Shown: positions 25,409-34,639 of the stretch, piece after piece
Layout of the letters: each line of letters opens with the position of its first letter
Position numbering within the stretch: position 1 is the stretch's first letter
DNA from: Candidatus Palauibacter soopunensis
GTDB taxonomy: Bacteria; Gemmatimonadota; Gemmatimonadetes; Palauibacterales; Palauibacteraceae
Assembly: GCF_947581735.1 (NCBI RefSeq)
Contig: NZ_CANPVT010000008.1
Coordinates: forward strand, 62,001 to 126,000
Direction of reading: 5' to 3'
DNA length: 64,000 bases
The notes under the pieces: model-generated
The model's input: the letters and a program-made list of their open reading frames with translations, nothing else
Told to the model about the DNA's origin: nothing
Database searches by the model: none
Position numbers and translations under genes: made by a program

Positions 25409-27492
25409 GTTTCCTGACCCCGTGGTTTCTGGCCGGGCTCGGAGTGCTCTCCATCCCGGTCATCATCCACCTCACGCATCGCCAGCGCAGCCGGGTGACG
25501 GTGTTCCCGTCGCTGATGTTCCTCCGCAAGCTGCCCTTCAAGACGATGAACCGGCGCCGGATCCGGCATCCTCTGCTCTTCGCCCTGCGCTGCATCGCGG
25601 TCATCCTCCTCGCGCTCGCCTTCTCCCGGCCGTTCTTCGACTCGGTGGCGGAGGTGGAGGCGGGGTCGGCCCGCGACGTCGTCATCCTCCTCGACGTGTC
25701 GGCGAGCCTGGACTACGAGGGGCGCTGGGAGGCCGCGCTCGATTCCGCGCGCGCCGTGCTCGATGGTCTCGCCGAGGGGGATCGCGTCGCGGTGGCGACG
25801 TTCGATGAACGCGCGCGGGAGCGGGTGCCGCTGACGCTCGACCTCGTCGCGGCCCGTGACGCCCTCGCGGATCTGTCGACGACCGACCTCGGGACGCGGC
25901 TCGAAGCGGGGATCCAGCTTGCGGGGCGGATCCTCGCGGAGTCGGAGGACCGGACGCGGGAGGTGGCGCTCGTCTCGGACTTCCAGCGCACGGGATGGGA
26001 GGACGGCGGCCGCGTGCGGCTTCCCGACGGGGTCTCGTTGCGGGCCGCGAGCGTCGCGCCGGAGGAGGCCGCGAACGTCGCGCTGGCGGACGCGGCGGTG
26101 CGGGCCGCGGACGACGGGCGTGTCCGGCTCCTGGCCCGGCTCGCAAACATGGGCGACGCGCCGGTGGAGGGACTCCCGGTGTCGCTCGAGATCGCGGGGC
26201 GGACGGTTGCGACGGTCCCGGTGGACATGCCGCCGCGCGGCGTCGGCACGGCGGTGTTCGATGACCTCGCCCTCCCTGAGGGACGGAGCCGCGGGCGCCT
26301 CACGGTCCCGGGGGACGGGCTGGCCATCGACAACGAGTTCCGCTTCATGGCGGCGCCCGAAGCGGGTCTGCGCACGCTCATCCTGGAGAACAACCGCAGG
26401 GGATCGGAGGGGAGCCTCTTTCTCGAACGCGCCCTCGGCATCGGCGACGCGCCCCGCATCGAGACGTCGCGGACGCCGGCTGCGGATCTCGCCGCCGGCG
26501 CGCTCTCGTCGTCGGATTTCGCGATCCTCAACGATGCGGACCTCGCCGACGCGGGCCGGGCCGGCCGGCTGCGCGAGTGGGTGAGCGACGGCGGGGGCCT
26601 GCTCGTCGTCCTGGGGCGGGATGCGAGCATGAATCGGTGGTCCGACGCCGGACTGGCACTGCTCGGCGCCGGCCCCGGCTCCCTCGTGGATGCTGCGGAC
26701 GGCCGTCGGCTGTCGTGGCTCGACTACGACCATCCCGTGTTCGAGTTGTTCTCCGGTCCTCGCAGCGGGGACTTCTCGGGCGCGCGCTTCGACCGATTCT
26801 GGAGCCTGGAGCCTGCCGAGGGCACGGCCGTGGTGGCCCGCTTCGACAGCGGGGAACCCGCCCTGTACGAACATCCGGTGGGCGAGGGCCGCGTGCTGGT
26901 CTGGACGTCGACTCTCGACCGCTTCTGGAACGACCTCGCGCTGCAGCCCGTCTTCCTGCCCTTCGTGCACCGGCTGGCGCTGCATGCCACCGGATACCGG
27001 GAGCCGGAACGCTGGATCGAAGCCGGGGGCGTGCTCGAACTCACGGCCCTCGTCGGATCAGGCGCGGCAGGTGTCGCGGGGCTCGCCGGGGACGAGGCCG
27101 AGTGGGTGCTGGTGGATCCGGACGGCGACCGGCAGCCGGTGGAAGTCGGCGAAGGGCCGACGTGGATCGAGTTTCCGCGCGCGGGCTTCTACCAGGTAGC
27201 GCTCCGGGACGACGCCGGCCGCGCGACAACCGTGGCGGTGAACCCCCGGATCACCGAATCTGATCTGACGCCGGTCGCGACGGAGCGCGTGACGGAGGCC
27301 GTGGCGGGCGTCGCGCCGACGGCGGCGGGAGCCGATGGCGACGGCTCGACGGCGGACGGGGAAACGGTGCCGCGGCGCGCCGAACTCTGGCGGGTGCTGC
27401 TGCTGCTCGCGGGGCTCGTGCTCGGAGTAGAAAGCGTGCTGGCGAACCGCTGGGCGCGCCAGCGTCCCGTGTCAGGGCTGGCGGGCGCCTGA
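25405..27492 (+). CDS. BatA-like VWA membrane protein
   Basis: This 695-residue protein begins with the BatA-type N-terminal double-membrane region (FLTPWFLAGLGVLSIPVIIHL, then HPLLFALRCIAVILLALAF). A VWA domain follows, with metal site D-V-S-A-S at Asp-97 and the second-site region LVSDFQRTGWE. The middle and C-terminal halves hold beta-rich domains and a GATase-like part (SDGGGLLVVLGRDAS). A last membrane helix (VLLLLAGLVLGVESVLA) is near the end. In Bacteroides and Leptospira, Bat proteins are linked with stress or oxygen tolerance. Here the protein is expected to display large extracytoplasmic domains that contact DUF4159 and DUF4175 proteins, which is inference. Confidence 0.88.
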   Translation: MSFLTPWFLAGLGVLSIPVIIHLTHRQRSRVTVFPSLMFLRKLPFKTMNRRRIRHPLLFALRCIAVILLALAFSRPFFDSVAEVEAGSARDVVILLDVSASLDYEGRWEAALDSARAVLDGLAEGDRVAVATFDERARERVPLTLDLVAARDALADLSTTDLGTRLEAGIQLAGRILAESEDRTREVALVSDFQRTGWEDGGRVRLPDGVSLRAASVAPEEAANVALADAAVRAADDGRVRLLARLANMGDAPVEGLPVSLEIAGRTVATVPVDMPPRGVGTAVFDDLALPEGRSRGRLTVPGDGLAIDNEFRFMAAPEAGLRTLILENNRRGSEGSLFLERALGIGDAPRIETSRTPAADLAAGALSSSDFAILNDADLADAGRAGRLREWVSDGGGLLVVLGRDASMNRWSDAGLALLGAGPGSLVDAADGRRLSWLDYDHPVFELFSGPRSGDFSGARFDRFWSLEPAEGTAVVARFDSGEPALYEHPVGEGRVLVWTSTLDRFWNDLALQPVFLPFVHRLALHATGYREPERWIEAGGVLELTALVGSGAAGVAGLAGDEAEWVLVDPDGDRQPVEVGEGPTWIEFPRAGFYQVALRDDAGRATTVAVNPRITESDLTPVATERVTEAVAGVAPTAAGADGDGSTADGETVPRRAELWRVLLLLAGLVLGVESVLANRWARQRPVSGLAGA

Positions 27493-27506
27493 AAGGGAGG
27501 ATGACG

Positions 27507-30500
27507 ATGCAGCGATGGGCGAAGAAGCGGAACACGGAGCAGCAGCTGCTGGAAGTCGTCCGCGATGTGAGGCGCCGCTGGCGCGTACGCCAACTCATCC
27601 AGGGCGTCGCCGTGACGCTGGGGATCGGTTTCGCCGTCTTCCTCATCGCGACCTTCGGGATCGACCGGCTGCGTTTCGACGACGGCGCCGTGCTCGCCTT
27701 CCGCATCCTGCTCTGGGCCGCCGCCGCGGGCCTCCTCGCCTGGTTCGTCGTGCGTCCGCTCCTGCGCCGGGTCTCGGACACGCAGGTCGCGCTCTACCTG
27801 GAGGAGCATGAGCCGTCGCTCAAGGCGGCGTTCCTCGCGGCCATCGAGCGCGCCGGGTCGCCGGGCGCCCGCTCCGGCCTCGATGCTCGTCTGCTGGAGG
27901 TCGCGGCACGGCGCGCCCGCCGCGTGGACCGGGGGCGCCGCGTCGAGCGCGACCGGCTGCGCCGCTCCACCGCCTGGTTCGCGGGCGTCGCCACGGCCGT
28001 GCTGCTCATCGCCCTCTTCGGTCCCGCCTTCCAGGGCACGGCGGGCTCGCTCCTCCTGAGCCCCTGGAAGACCGCCGACGCCGCCAATCCCTACGCGATC
28101 TCCGTGGACCCCGGCGATGCGCTCATCGCTCGTGGCTCGGATCAACTCGTGCGCGCGTTCCCGCAGGGGTTCGAGACCGACGAAGTGGAGATCGCCGTCC
28201 GGCGCGGCGAGTCGGAGGCGTGGGAACGCTACTTCATGACGCCGGCCGCGGAGGACGCCGCGTTCGAGATCCTCCTCTTCGACCTCGACGAGCCCACCGA
28301 CTACACGGTGAGTTCCGAGGGCGTCCGGTCGCCCGTCTTCACGATTGAGGTTGCGGACCTTCCCTATGTGGACCGGATCGACCTCGAGTACCGCTTCCCC
28401 GCGTACACGGGGCTGAGCCCTCGGACCGTCGAGGACGGCGGCGACATCGCCGTGCTGCGGGGGACCGAGGTCCGTCTCCGGGTGACGCCGACGATGGCCA
28501 CGGAGGCGGCGCGGCTCGCGTTCGACGGCGACGAGGAGGGCGCGGCGCTCGTACCCGTGGATGGTGCGTTCGAGACGAGCTTCACGGTGACCGGCGAGAC
28601 CTTTTACCGCATCGAGTTCATGGGTCCGGGCAACCGCTTCGTCATCGGCTCGCCCGACTACCTCGTCGAGCCGCTCGACGATCAGTCGCCCGGAGTCCGG
28701 ATCTCCGAACCCGGACGGGACACGCGCCTCACGCCGATCGAGGAACTGTACGTGGAGGTCGAGGCAGAGGACGACTTCGGGCTCGGGCAGGTGGAACTCC
28801 TCTACTCGGTGAACGGCGGGGAGGAATCGTCCCGCGTGCTCCACGGCACGACCCGTGGCGGGACCACGCAGCTCTCCGGCGGACACACCTTCTTCCTCGA
28901 GGAGTTCGGCCTCGCGCCGGGCGATGTTCTCTCCTACTACGCCCGCGCGACGGATCTGCGCTCCGGCGGGCCCGGCGGCGGGGTCGAGAGTTCGGACATC
29001 TACTTCGTCGAAATCCGTCCCTTCGACCGGAACTACCGCCAGGCCGAGCAGGGCGGGGGAGGGGGCGGAGGCGGCGGTGGGGCCGGCATGGGCGGCGAAC
29101 TGTCCGAACAGCAGCGGCAGATCGTCGCGGCGACCTTCCGCCTGGACCGCGACGAAGACGAGTTCGACGAGGAGGAGATGTCGGAGAACCTGGCCACGCT
29201 GACGCTGTTGCAGGGGCGGCTGCGACAGCAGGTGGAAGAGCTGATCGCGCAGATGCGGCAGCGCGGCGTGGCGGGCGATCCGTCGCTCGAGACCGTGTTC
29301 CGCGAACTCCCGCAGGCGCCACCCGCCATGCTGGAAGCGGAGACGAGGCTCGGGGAGCGGCGGCTCAGCGAGGCGCTCGCGCCGGAACAGCGCGCGCTCC
29401 AGCACCTGCAGCGCGCCGAAGCCGCGTTCCGCGATGTGCAGGTGCAGCAGGGCGGCGGCGGAGGCGGCGGTACGCCCGGGAGCGTGGGGGCGGGGGCCGA
29501 GGAACTCGCGGACCTGTTCGAGCTGGAACTGGACCGCCTGCGGAACCAGTACGAGACCGTTCAGCGGGGCCAGCAGCAACAGCAGGATCAGGAGGTCGAC
29601 GAGGCGCTGCAGAAGCTCGAGGAGCTGGCGAGGCGCCAGCAGCAGATGAACGAACGCGCGGCCGCGCAGCCGCGGGGCGCCGCGGGCGGCGGCCGGGGCC
29701 AGCAACAGCAGATGATCCAGGAGACGGAGGAGCTGGCCCGGGAACTGCAGCGCCTGGGTCGCGAGGGCGACCGGGCGGACGTCGAGGAATCGGCGCGCCG
29801 GCTGCAGCAGGCCGCGGACGAGATGCGGCGGGCGCAGGCGCAGGGTCGCCGCGGGCAGGGACAGGCGGAGGCCTCGAATGCCCTCGACCGGCTGCGCGAG
29901 GCACGCCGTCTGCTGGAGAACCGCCAGGTCGCGGCGGTGGAACGGGAGGTCGAGGACGCCGCGCGGCGGGCCGAGCGCATCGCGGAGCGTCAGCGGGAAC
30001 TGCAGGGCGACGTGAACGAGGATCCGACGGGCAGCGACCGGGACCGCTTGACCGGGCTGCGCGAACGCAAGGCCGAACTCGCCCGCGAGGTGGACCGGCT
30101 GGAGACCGACCTCGACCGCCTGGCGCGCGAGGCGCGGCAGGATCAGCCGGACGCTGCCCGCCGCCTCGTGGAAGCCGCCGGCGAGATCCGCGAGAGCCGC
30201 TTGCGGGACAAACTGCTCTTCTCGCGAGGCGTCCTCGGCACCCAGACCGAGGACTATGTGCGGAACTTCGAGGAACAGATCACCCAGGACGCGGAGAACG
30301 TGCGGGCCCGCGTCCAAGCCGCGCGGGACGCACTCAGCGAGTCGGACCCCCGCCGCCTCGGTCGACAACTGGACGAGACGCGCGATCTGGTCCGCGGCCT
30401 CGAGTCGCTCCAGGAGCGCCTGCAACAGGGCGAGGATGGCCAGGGCCAGGAGGGGCAGGGTCAGCAGGAAGGCCAGGGTCAACAGCAGGGCCAGGAAGGG

Positions 30501-31052
30501 GAGGGTCAACAGCAGGGCGAGGGTCAGCAAGGCGGGCAGGGCGAGCAAGGCGGCGAGGGCCAGCAGGGCGGCCAGCAGCAGGGCGAGGGCCAGGGACAGG
30601 GAGGTCGTGGCGGGCAGCCGGGGCAGCCCGGCCAGGCCCCTCGTGGCGGCCAGGGGTTCGCGCCCGGCGGGGGCGGGGGAGGCGGCGGCGGACCGTGGCT
30701 GTCGCCCGAAGACGTCCGGCAGTTCCAGCGCGAATTCCGCGAGCGGGGACAGGACGCGCGTCGTCTGCGCGACGAACTTGGCCAGGAGGGCGTCGACGTC
30801 GGCGACCTCGACCGCGCCATCGCTGGGCTCGACCGCCTGCGGACCATGGGGGACTTCGACGATCCCGAGGAACTCGCGGCGCTCCAGGCCGATGTGCTGC
30901 GCGGCCTGAAGGACTTCGAGTTCGCCCTCCGCCGTGAACTCGGGTCGCAGATCGAACGCTTCTTCCTCTCCGGGTCGGACGACGTCCCCGAGGAATACCG
31001 CGAACTCGTCGAGGCGTACTACCGGGCGCTGTCCGAGGACCCACCGCCCTGA
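27507..31052 (+). CDS. DUF4175-type membrane protein with coiled coil and Gln/Gly tract
   Basis: This 1181-residue protein has two N-terminal membrane helices (about 30-50 and 60-80) and a third near 150-170. A beta-rich extracytoplasmic region covers about 195-510, followed by a very long Gln/Glu/Arg-rich coiled-coil region (about 535-960). A Gln/Gly low-complexity tract (about 974-1041) and a final helical segment come after. The layout fits the DUF4175 family seen with MoxR/BatA genes. I prefer ATG 27507 (GGGAGG six bases away) over ATG 27501, which abuts the site. Its length suggests a spanning or tethering role in the cell envelope. It is the last gene of the operon proper; the next frame begins at or right after its stop. 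Confidence 0.8.
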   Translation: MQRWAKKRNTEQQLLEVVRDVRRRWRVRQLIQGVAVTLGIGFAVFLIATFGIDRLRFDDGAVLAFRILLWAAAAGLLAWFVVRPLLRRVSDTQVALYLEEHEPSLKAAFLAAIERAGSPGARSGLDARLLEVAARRARRVDRGRRVERDRLRRSTAWFAGVATAVLLIALFGPAFQGTAGSLLLSPWKTADAANPYAISVDPGDALIARGSDQLVRAFPQGFETDEVEIAVRRGESEAWERYFMTPAAEDAAFEILLFDLDEPTDYTVSSEGVRSPVFTIEVADLPYVDRIDLEYRFPAYTGLSPRTVEDGGDIAVLRGTEVRLRVTPTMATEAARLAFDGDEEGAALVPVDGAFETSFTVTGETFYRIEFMGPGNRFVIGSPDYLVEPLDDQSPGVRISEPGRDTRLTPIEELYVEVEAEDDFGLGQVELLYSVNGGEESSRVLHGTTRGGTTQLSGGHTFFLEEFGLAPGDVLSYYARATDLRSGGPGGGVESSDIYFVEIRPFDRNYRQAEQGGGGGGGGGGAGMGGELSEQQRQIVAATFRLDRDEDEFDEEEMSENLATLTLLQGRLRQQVEELIAQMRQRGVAGDPSLETVFRELPQAPPAMLEAETRLGERRLSEALAPEQRALQHLQRAEAAFRDVQVQQGGGGGGGTPGSVGAGAEELADLFELELDRLRNQYETVQRGQQQQQDQEVDEALQKLEELARRQQQMNERAAAQPRGAAGGGRGQQQQMIQETEELARELQRLGREGDRADVEESARRLQQAADEMRRAQAQGRRGQGQAEASNALDRLREARRLLENRQVAAVEREVEDAARRAERIAERQRELQGDVNEDPTGSDRDRLTGLRERKAELAREVDRLETDLDRLAREARQDQPDAARRLVEAAGEIRESRLRDKLLFSRGVLGTQTEDYVRNFEEQITQDAENVRARVQAARDALSESDPRRLGRQLDETRDLVRGLESLQERLQQGEDGQGQEGQGQQEGQGQQQGQEGEGQQQGEGQQGGQGEQGGEGQQGGQQQGEGQGQGGRGGQPGQPGQAPRGGQGFAPGGGGGGGGGPWLSPEDVRQFQREFRERGQDARRLRDELGQEGVDVGDLDRAIAGLDRLRTMGDFDDPEELAALQADVLRGLKDFEFALRRELGSQIERFFLSGSDDVPEEYRELVEAYYRALSEDPPP
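30427..30630 (+). repeat. In-frame Gln/Gly/Glu low-complexity repeat
   Basis: About 200 bases within the DUF4175 gene consist of imperfect direct repeats of CAGGGCCAG- and GAGGGTCAACAG-type units, encoding alternating Gln, Gly and Glu with no other hydrophobic residue. The frame is kept throughout. Repeats of this type can vary in copy number by slippage and encode flexible, disordered linkers. Confidence 0.85.
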
Positions 31053-31108
31053 GCGATCCGCGCATCTACCTGTTCTCCGTCCTGGCCCTCTTCACGGCTG
31101 GGCTTCTC

Positions 31109-31960
31109 GTGGCGTGGGCGCGCGCCGCCACCGCGGCCACCAGGGCCGGACGGGCGCATGACGGCTGGCGGGGTCGGCCCAACGCGTTCGAACTGGCGGT
31201 AGGCTTCGGGACGAACTTCTTCGATACGCTCGGCATCGGCTCCTTCGCCCCGACGACCTCGCTGTTCAAGTTGAAGAAGGTCGTGCCCGACGAGGAGATC
31301 CCGGGCACGATGATGATCGGGCACACGCCCCCGGTCGTCATCCAGGCCTTCATCTTCATCGCGATCATCAGCGTGGAACCGACGACGCTCTTCGTCCTCA
31401 TCGCGGCCGCCGTGCTCGGGGCGTGGCTGGGCGCGGGGATCGTGGCCCGGCTGCCCCGCTACCGGATCCAGGTCGGGATGGGGGTCGCGCTTCTCATCGC
31501 CGCCGCCACCTTCCTCATGGCGATCTTCGAGATCACGGCCGTGGGCGGGGAAGCGTCCGGCCTGTCGGGCGGGTCGCTCGCCCTGGCGGCGGGCTGCCTC
31601 TTCGTTCTCGGGGCGCTCATGACGATCGGGATCGGGATCTACGCCCCGACGATGATCGTCGTCAGCCTCATGGGCCTGAACCCGGCCGTCGCCTTCCCGA
31701 TCATGATGGGCGCGTCCGCCTTCCTCATGCCGGTCGCGGGCCTGCGTTTCCTGAAGGCGGGACGCTACGGCCTCCGCGCGGCCCTCGGCCTCGCGATCGG
31801 AGGGATCCCGGCCGTGCTGATCGCGGCGTTCATCGTCCGCTCGCTCCCCCTCAACGCGATGCGCTGGCTCGTCGTCGTCGTCGTCCTCTACGCTGCGATC
31901 GCGATGCTCCGCTCCGCCGTCCACGAGCGCCGCTCCCGTGCCACGAGCAAGGGAGGCTGA
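31109..31960 (+). CDS. TSUP (TauE/SafE-like) membrane exporter
   Basis: This integral membrane protein has at least 283 residues and about eight hydrophobic segments. It contains the TSUP-type block AVGFGTNFFDTLGIGSFAPTTSLFKL near the start and a second related block (LMTIGIGIYAPTMIVVSLMGLNP) in the second half, as expected from the internal duplication of this family. TSUP members move sulfite, sulfoacetate or other organic anions. The listed GTG start leaves the first helix out: in-frame sequence upstream encodes RIYLFSVLALFTAGLLVAW. The likely true start is a CTG at 31049 overlapping the stop of the DUF4175 gene. It precedes the ornithine-cyclodeaminase-like gene by four bases. Confidence 0.85.
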   Translation: MAWARAATAATRAGRAHDGWRGRPNAFELAVGFGTNFFDTLGIGSFAPTTSLFKLKKVVPDEEIPGTMMIGHTPPVVIQAFIFIAIISVEPTTLFVLIAAAVLGAWLGAGIVARLPRYRIQVGMGVALLIAAATFLMAIFEITAVGGEASGLSGGSLALAAGCLFVLGALMTIGIGIYAPTMIVVSLMGLNPAVAFPIMMGASAFLMPVAGLRFLKAGRYGLRAALGLAIGGIPAVLIAAFIVRSLPLNAMRWLVVVVVLYAAIAMLRSAVHERRSRATSKGG

Positions 31961-31964
31961 GCGA

Positions 31965-32972
31965 GTGGTGATTCGCATTCTCTCGAGAAGCGACATCGAG
32001 CGGGCCGTGACGGCGAAGACGGCCGTGGATGCGATGCGGATCGCGTTCGGGGAGCTGTCCGGCGGGCAGGCGGTGGTCCCCGTGCGGGGGCACGTCGAGA
32101 GCCGGCACGGCATCACGCTCCTCATGCCCGCCTTCCTCGGCGGCTCCGGGGGGCTCGGGGCCAAGATCGTTTCGGTCTTCCCAGGGAACGTTTCCGCCGG
32201 TCAGCCGCCGATTCAGGGGGCGATCATCCTGCTCGACGCGGAGACGGGATGCACCCGCGCCCTCCTCGACGGCACCTCGCTGACGGAGATCCGGACGGCG
32301 GCGGGCAGCGGGCTGGCCACGGAGCTGCTGGCCGACCCCGCGGCGGATGTGCTCGCCGTATTCGGAGCCGGCGCCCAGGGCAGGGCCCATATCGAACTGC
32401 TGGCCGCGTGCCGGCCGCTGCGCGAGATCCGGATCGTCTCCGTCCCGCCCGAAGGCGCCGAAGAACTGGCCGTCGCACTCACGGAGAGGGCCGCCTCGCT
32501 CGTGCCGCCGGAAGGCGGGTCTCCACCCCGGATCCGAGCGGCCGCGACCCCGGCCGAGGCCCTCGACGGCGCGGATCTCGTCGTGACCGCGACCACGAGC
32601 GAGGCGCCCGTCTTCTCTCTCGAACACCTCGAACCCGGAGCCCACATCAACGCGATCGGCGCCTTTCAGCCTCACACGCGCGAGATCCCCGAGGAGATCG
32701 TTGCGCGCGCCCGCGTGATCGTGGACCAGCGCGAAGCGATCTGGGAGGAGGCCGGCGACCTCATCATCCCGGTGGAGAAGGGGGTCGTGGGACGCGACGT
32801 GATCGATGCCGAACTCGGCGAGATCGTCAACGGCCGGGTCCCCGGCGGCCGCGGCGACCACGACTGCACGCTCTTCAAGTCGGTGGGGAGCGCCGCGCAG
32901 GACGTCGCGATCGCGGAAGCGGCTCTGAGTCGGGCGGAGGACCTCGGCCTCGGCTCCGTCGTCCCCTTCTAG
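31965..32972 (+). CDS. Ornithine cyclodeaminase/mu-crystallin family dehydrogenase
   Basis: This 335-residue NAD(P)-dependent enzyme has the family layout: substrate domain (SRSDIERAVTAKTAVDAM, GGLGAKIVSVFPGN), TSLTEIRTAA, then a Rossmann fold with the dinucleotide motif VFGAGAQGRAHI, and the late block HINAIGAFQPHTREI. Members include ornithine cyclodeaminase, alanine dehydrogenase, ketimine reductase and tauropine-type enzymes; the exact substrate is not clear. Two adjacent GTG codons (31965, 31968) compete as start, and I chose 31965 by distance to GGGAGG. It is close to TSUP (four bases) and to the membrane reductase (27 bases), so the three genes are probably co-transcribed. Confidence 0.88.
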   Translation: MVIRILSRSDIERAVTAKTAVDAMRIAFGELSGGQAVVPVRGHVESRHGITLLMPAFLGGSGGLGAKIVSVFPGNVSAGQPPIQGAIILLDAETGCTRALLDGTSLTEIRTAAGSGLATELLADPAADVLAVFGAGAQGRAHIELLAACRPLREIRIVSVPPEGAEELAVALTERAASLVPPEGGSPPRIRAAATPAEALDGADLVVTATTSEAPVFSLEHLEPGAHINAIGAFQPHTREIPEEIVARARVIVDQREAIWEEAGDLIIPVEKGVVGRDVIDAELGEIVNGRVPGGRGDHDCTLFKSVGSAAQDVAIAEAALSRAEDLGLGSVVPF

Positions 32973-32999
32973 TCGGGCGCCGACGCGACCGCGCCCGCG

Positions 33000-33761
33000 A
33001 TGGACGGCGCCACGCTCCACAGCGCCCTCGTGTGGGCTCTGCTTGCGGTCGCCCCGCTGGCGTTCGTCGGCCTGCTTCGCCTGAAGGTCCCCTACGGCCG
33101 CCACTACACCGGGCGCGGCTGGGGGCCGCACCTCCCGGATCGGGTCGGCTGGATTCTCATGGAGGTGCCCGCCCCGGTGTTCTTCGCCGTCGTCTATCTC
33201 GCCGGACGGTCGGCCGGCGACGCCGTACCGCTCGTCTTTCTGGGAATATGGCAGTGCCACTATCTGAACCGGACATTCATCTATCCCCTCCGCACGCGGA
33301 CCAGGGGAAAGAGCATGCCGGCGGTCGTGGCGGCCTCCGGCTTCGTTTTCAATATGGTGAACGCGTATATAAACGCGCGCTGGATCTCGGAACTTGCACA
33401 GTACGGCCCAGAGTGGCTGGGCGATCCGAGATTTCTGGCCGGCCTGGGGGTTTTTGCGGCCGGGTTCGTCCTCAACCTCCACTCCGACCACACGCTGCTG
33501 AAGCTCCGGAAGCCCGGAGAGACCGGCTACTCCATCCCGCGCGGCGGGGGGTTCCGCTACGTCTCCTGTCCCAACTACCTGGGAGAGGTGATGGAATGGG
33601 CCGGCTGGGCGCTGGCGACATGGTCGCTGGCCGGACTCGCATTCCTCCTGTTCACGGCGGCGAACCTCGTGCCGCGGGCGCTCAGCCACCACCGCTGGTA
33701 CCGGGAACGGTTCGAGGACTATCCCCCGGGGCGGAAGGCGATCATTCCGGGATGGATCTGA
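33000..33761 (+). CDS. Steroid 5-alpha-reductase-like membrane protein
   Basis: This 253-residue protein has about six membrane segments. The C-terminal half carries the 3-oxo-5-alpha-steroid 4-dehydrogenase family pattern: LNLHSDHTLLKLRKPGETGY, then YVSCPNYLGEVMEWAGWA, and a basic end (HHRWYRERFEDYPPGRKAIIPGWI). Related bacterial proteins reduce double bonds in sterol or isoprenoid-like lipids using NADPH; the substrate here is unknown. The ATG starts 27 bases after the dehydrogenase gene. The final 20 bases overlap the 3' end of the convergent M23 gene on the other strand. Confidence 0.82.
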   Translation: MDGATLHSALVWALLAVAPLAFVGLLRLKVPYGRHYTGRGWGPHLPDRVGWILMEVPAPVFFAVVYLAGRSAGDAVPLVFLGIWQCHYLNRTFIYPLRTRTRGKSMPAVVAASGFVFNMVNAYINARWISELAQYGPEWLGDPRFLAGLGVFAAGFVLNLHSDHTLLKLRKPGETGYSIPRGGGFRYVSCPNYLGEVMEWAGWALATWSLAGLAFLLFTAANLVPRALSHHRWYRERFEDYPPGRKAIIPGWI

Positions 33762-34638
33762 TCCCGGAGAGCGCGAGCAGGCTGAGCGGGTCCACGCTCG
33801 TGCCGCCGTAGCGCACGACCCAGTGCAGGTGGGGGCCGGTAACCCGGCCGGTGGCCCCGACCCGTCCGACCGGCGTCCCCGCCGTGACCGTATCGCCCAC
33901 GGACACCAGTTGCTCGCTGAGGTGGAAGTAGCCGGTGAGCAATCCTCCCCCGTGGTTGAGGTAGACGACGTTCCCTGCGAGCAGGAAGCCGTCGACGACG
34001 GCCACGACGCCGTCCGCCGCCGCCGTCACGGTCGCGCCGCGGGCGCCGGCCAGATCCAGTCCCATGTGGCGGCTCGTGATCTGCCCGTTGAACTCGCGGC
34101 CGGTGCCGAAGCCGCTCGTCACGCGGGATTCCCGCGGCAGCCGCACCGCGCTCCACATGCGCGGCGCGGCGTGCGCCTCGCGGGCGGCCCGCGCCGCCTT
34201 CTCGCGGTCGCTCCGCAGCCGCGCCTGGTCCTCCTCGTTCAGCGGCGATCCGAAGCGCGGCGCCACCGTAAGGCGCTCGTGCTCGTATTCGCCCGCCCGC
34301 ACGGGAATGCGGAGCGAGTCGATCCGCGAGCGGCCGTCCGCGTAGTCCGCCCGCACCCAGGCGTCGAGCGTGTCCACCGTCGAAATCGGCACCGCCGCCA
34401 GGCTCTCGAGCACCGGACCGACGCGCCGGAAGTGCAGCGCCTCGCCACCCACCTCGCCGCCCGCCGAGATCACGCCGGACCCCGACGGCGCCGCCACGCC
34501 GATGACGAACAGGTGGCCCTGAACGGGCGCCGCCGGCGCCCACGCGACATCCAGCGGCGGAAGGGGAGACGGTGGGGAATCGCAGGAAGCGCCGAGCGAA
34601 AACGCCAGCACGAGCGCTGCGACGCCGACGCGGCTCAC
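33742..34638 (-). CDS. M23 peptidase lipoprotein (LytM-type)
   Basis: This 298-residue protein has a lipoprotein-like signal (hydrophobic VALVLAFSLGASC; the -3 residue is Gly, so the lipobox is weak). An Ig-like/linker region follows, and the M23 zinc endopeptidase domain covers about residues 170-290. Zinc motifs are intact: RHMGLDLAG (H-x3-D) and GPHLHW (H-x-H), so it is probably an active peptidoglycan hydrolase. The GTG lies one base after the MFS stop, so it is translationally linked as the last gene of the SBP operon. Confidence 0.85.
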   Translation of the reverse strand: MSRVGVAALVLAFSLGASCDSPPSPLPPLDVAWAPAAPVQGHLFVIGVAAPSGSGVISAGGEVGGEALHFRRVGPVLESLAAVPISTVDTLDAWVRADYADGRSRIDSLRIPVRAGEYEHERLTVAPRFGSPLNEEDQARLRSDREKAARAAREAHAAPRMWSAVRLPRESRVTSGFGTGREFNGQITSRHMGLDLAGARGATVTAAADGVVAVVDGFLLAGNVVYLNHGGGLLTGYFHLSEQLVSVGDTVTAGTPVGRVGATGRVTGPHLHWVVRYGGTSVDPLSLLALSGIRSIPE

Positions 34639-34639
34639 A

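Noticed and set aside
27189-30548. A 1119-codon open frame on the minus strand with Leu-rich end
   Set aside because: It is antisense to the DUF4175 gene, and the Leu-rich part is only the complement of the Gln/Gly repeat.
30427-30630. Repeat array considered as CRISPR or minisatellite element
   Set aside because: Units have no spacers, are imperfect, and stay in frame inside a gene; it is protein-coding low complexity.
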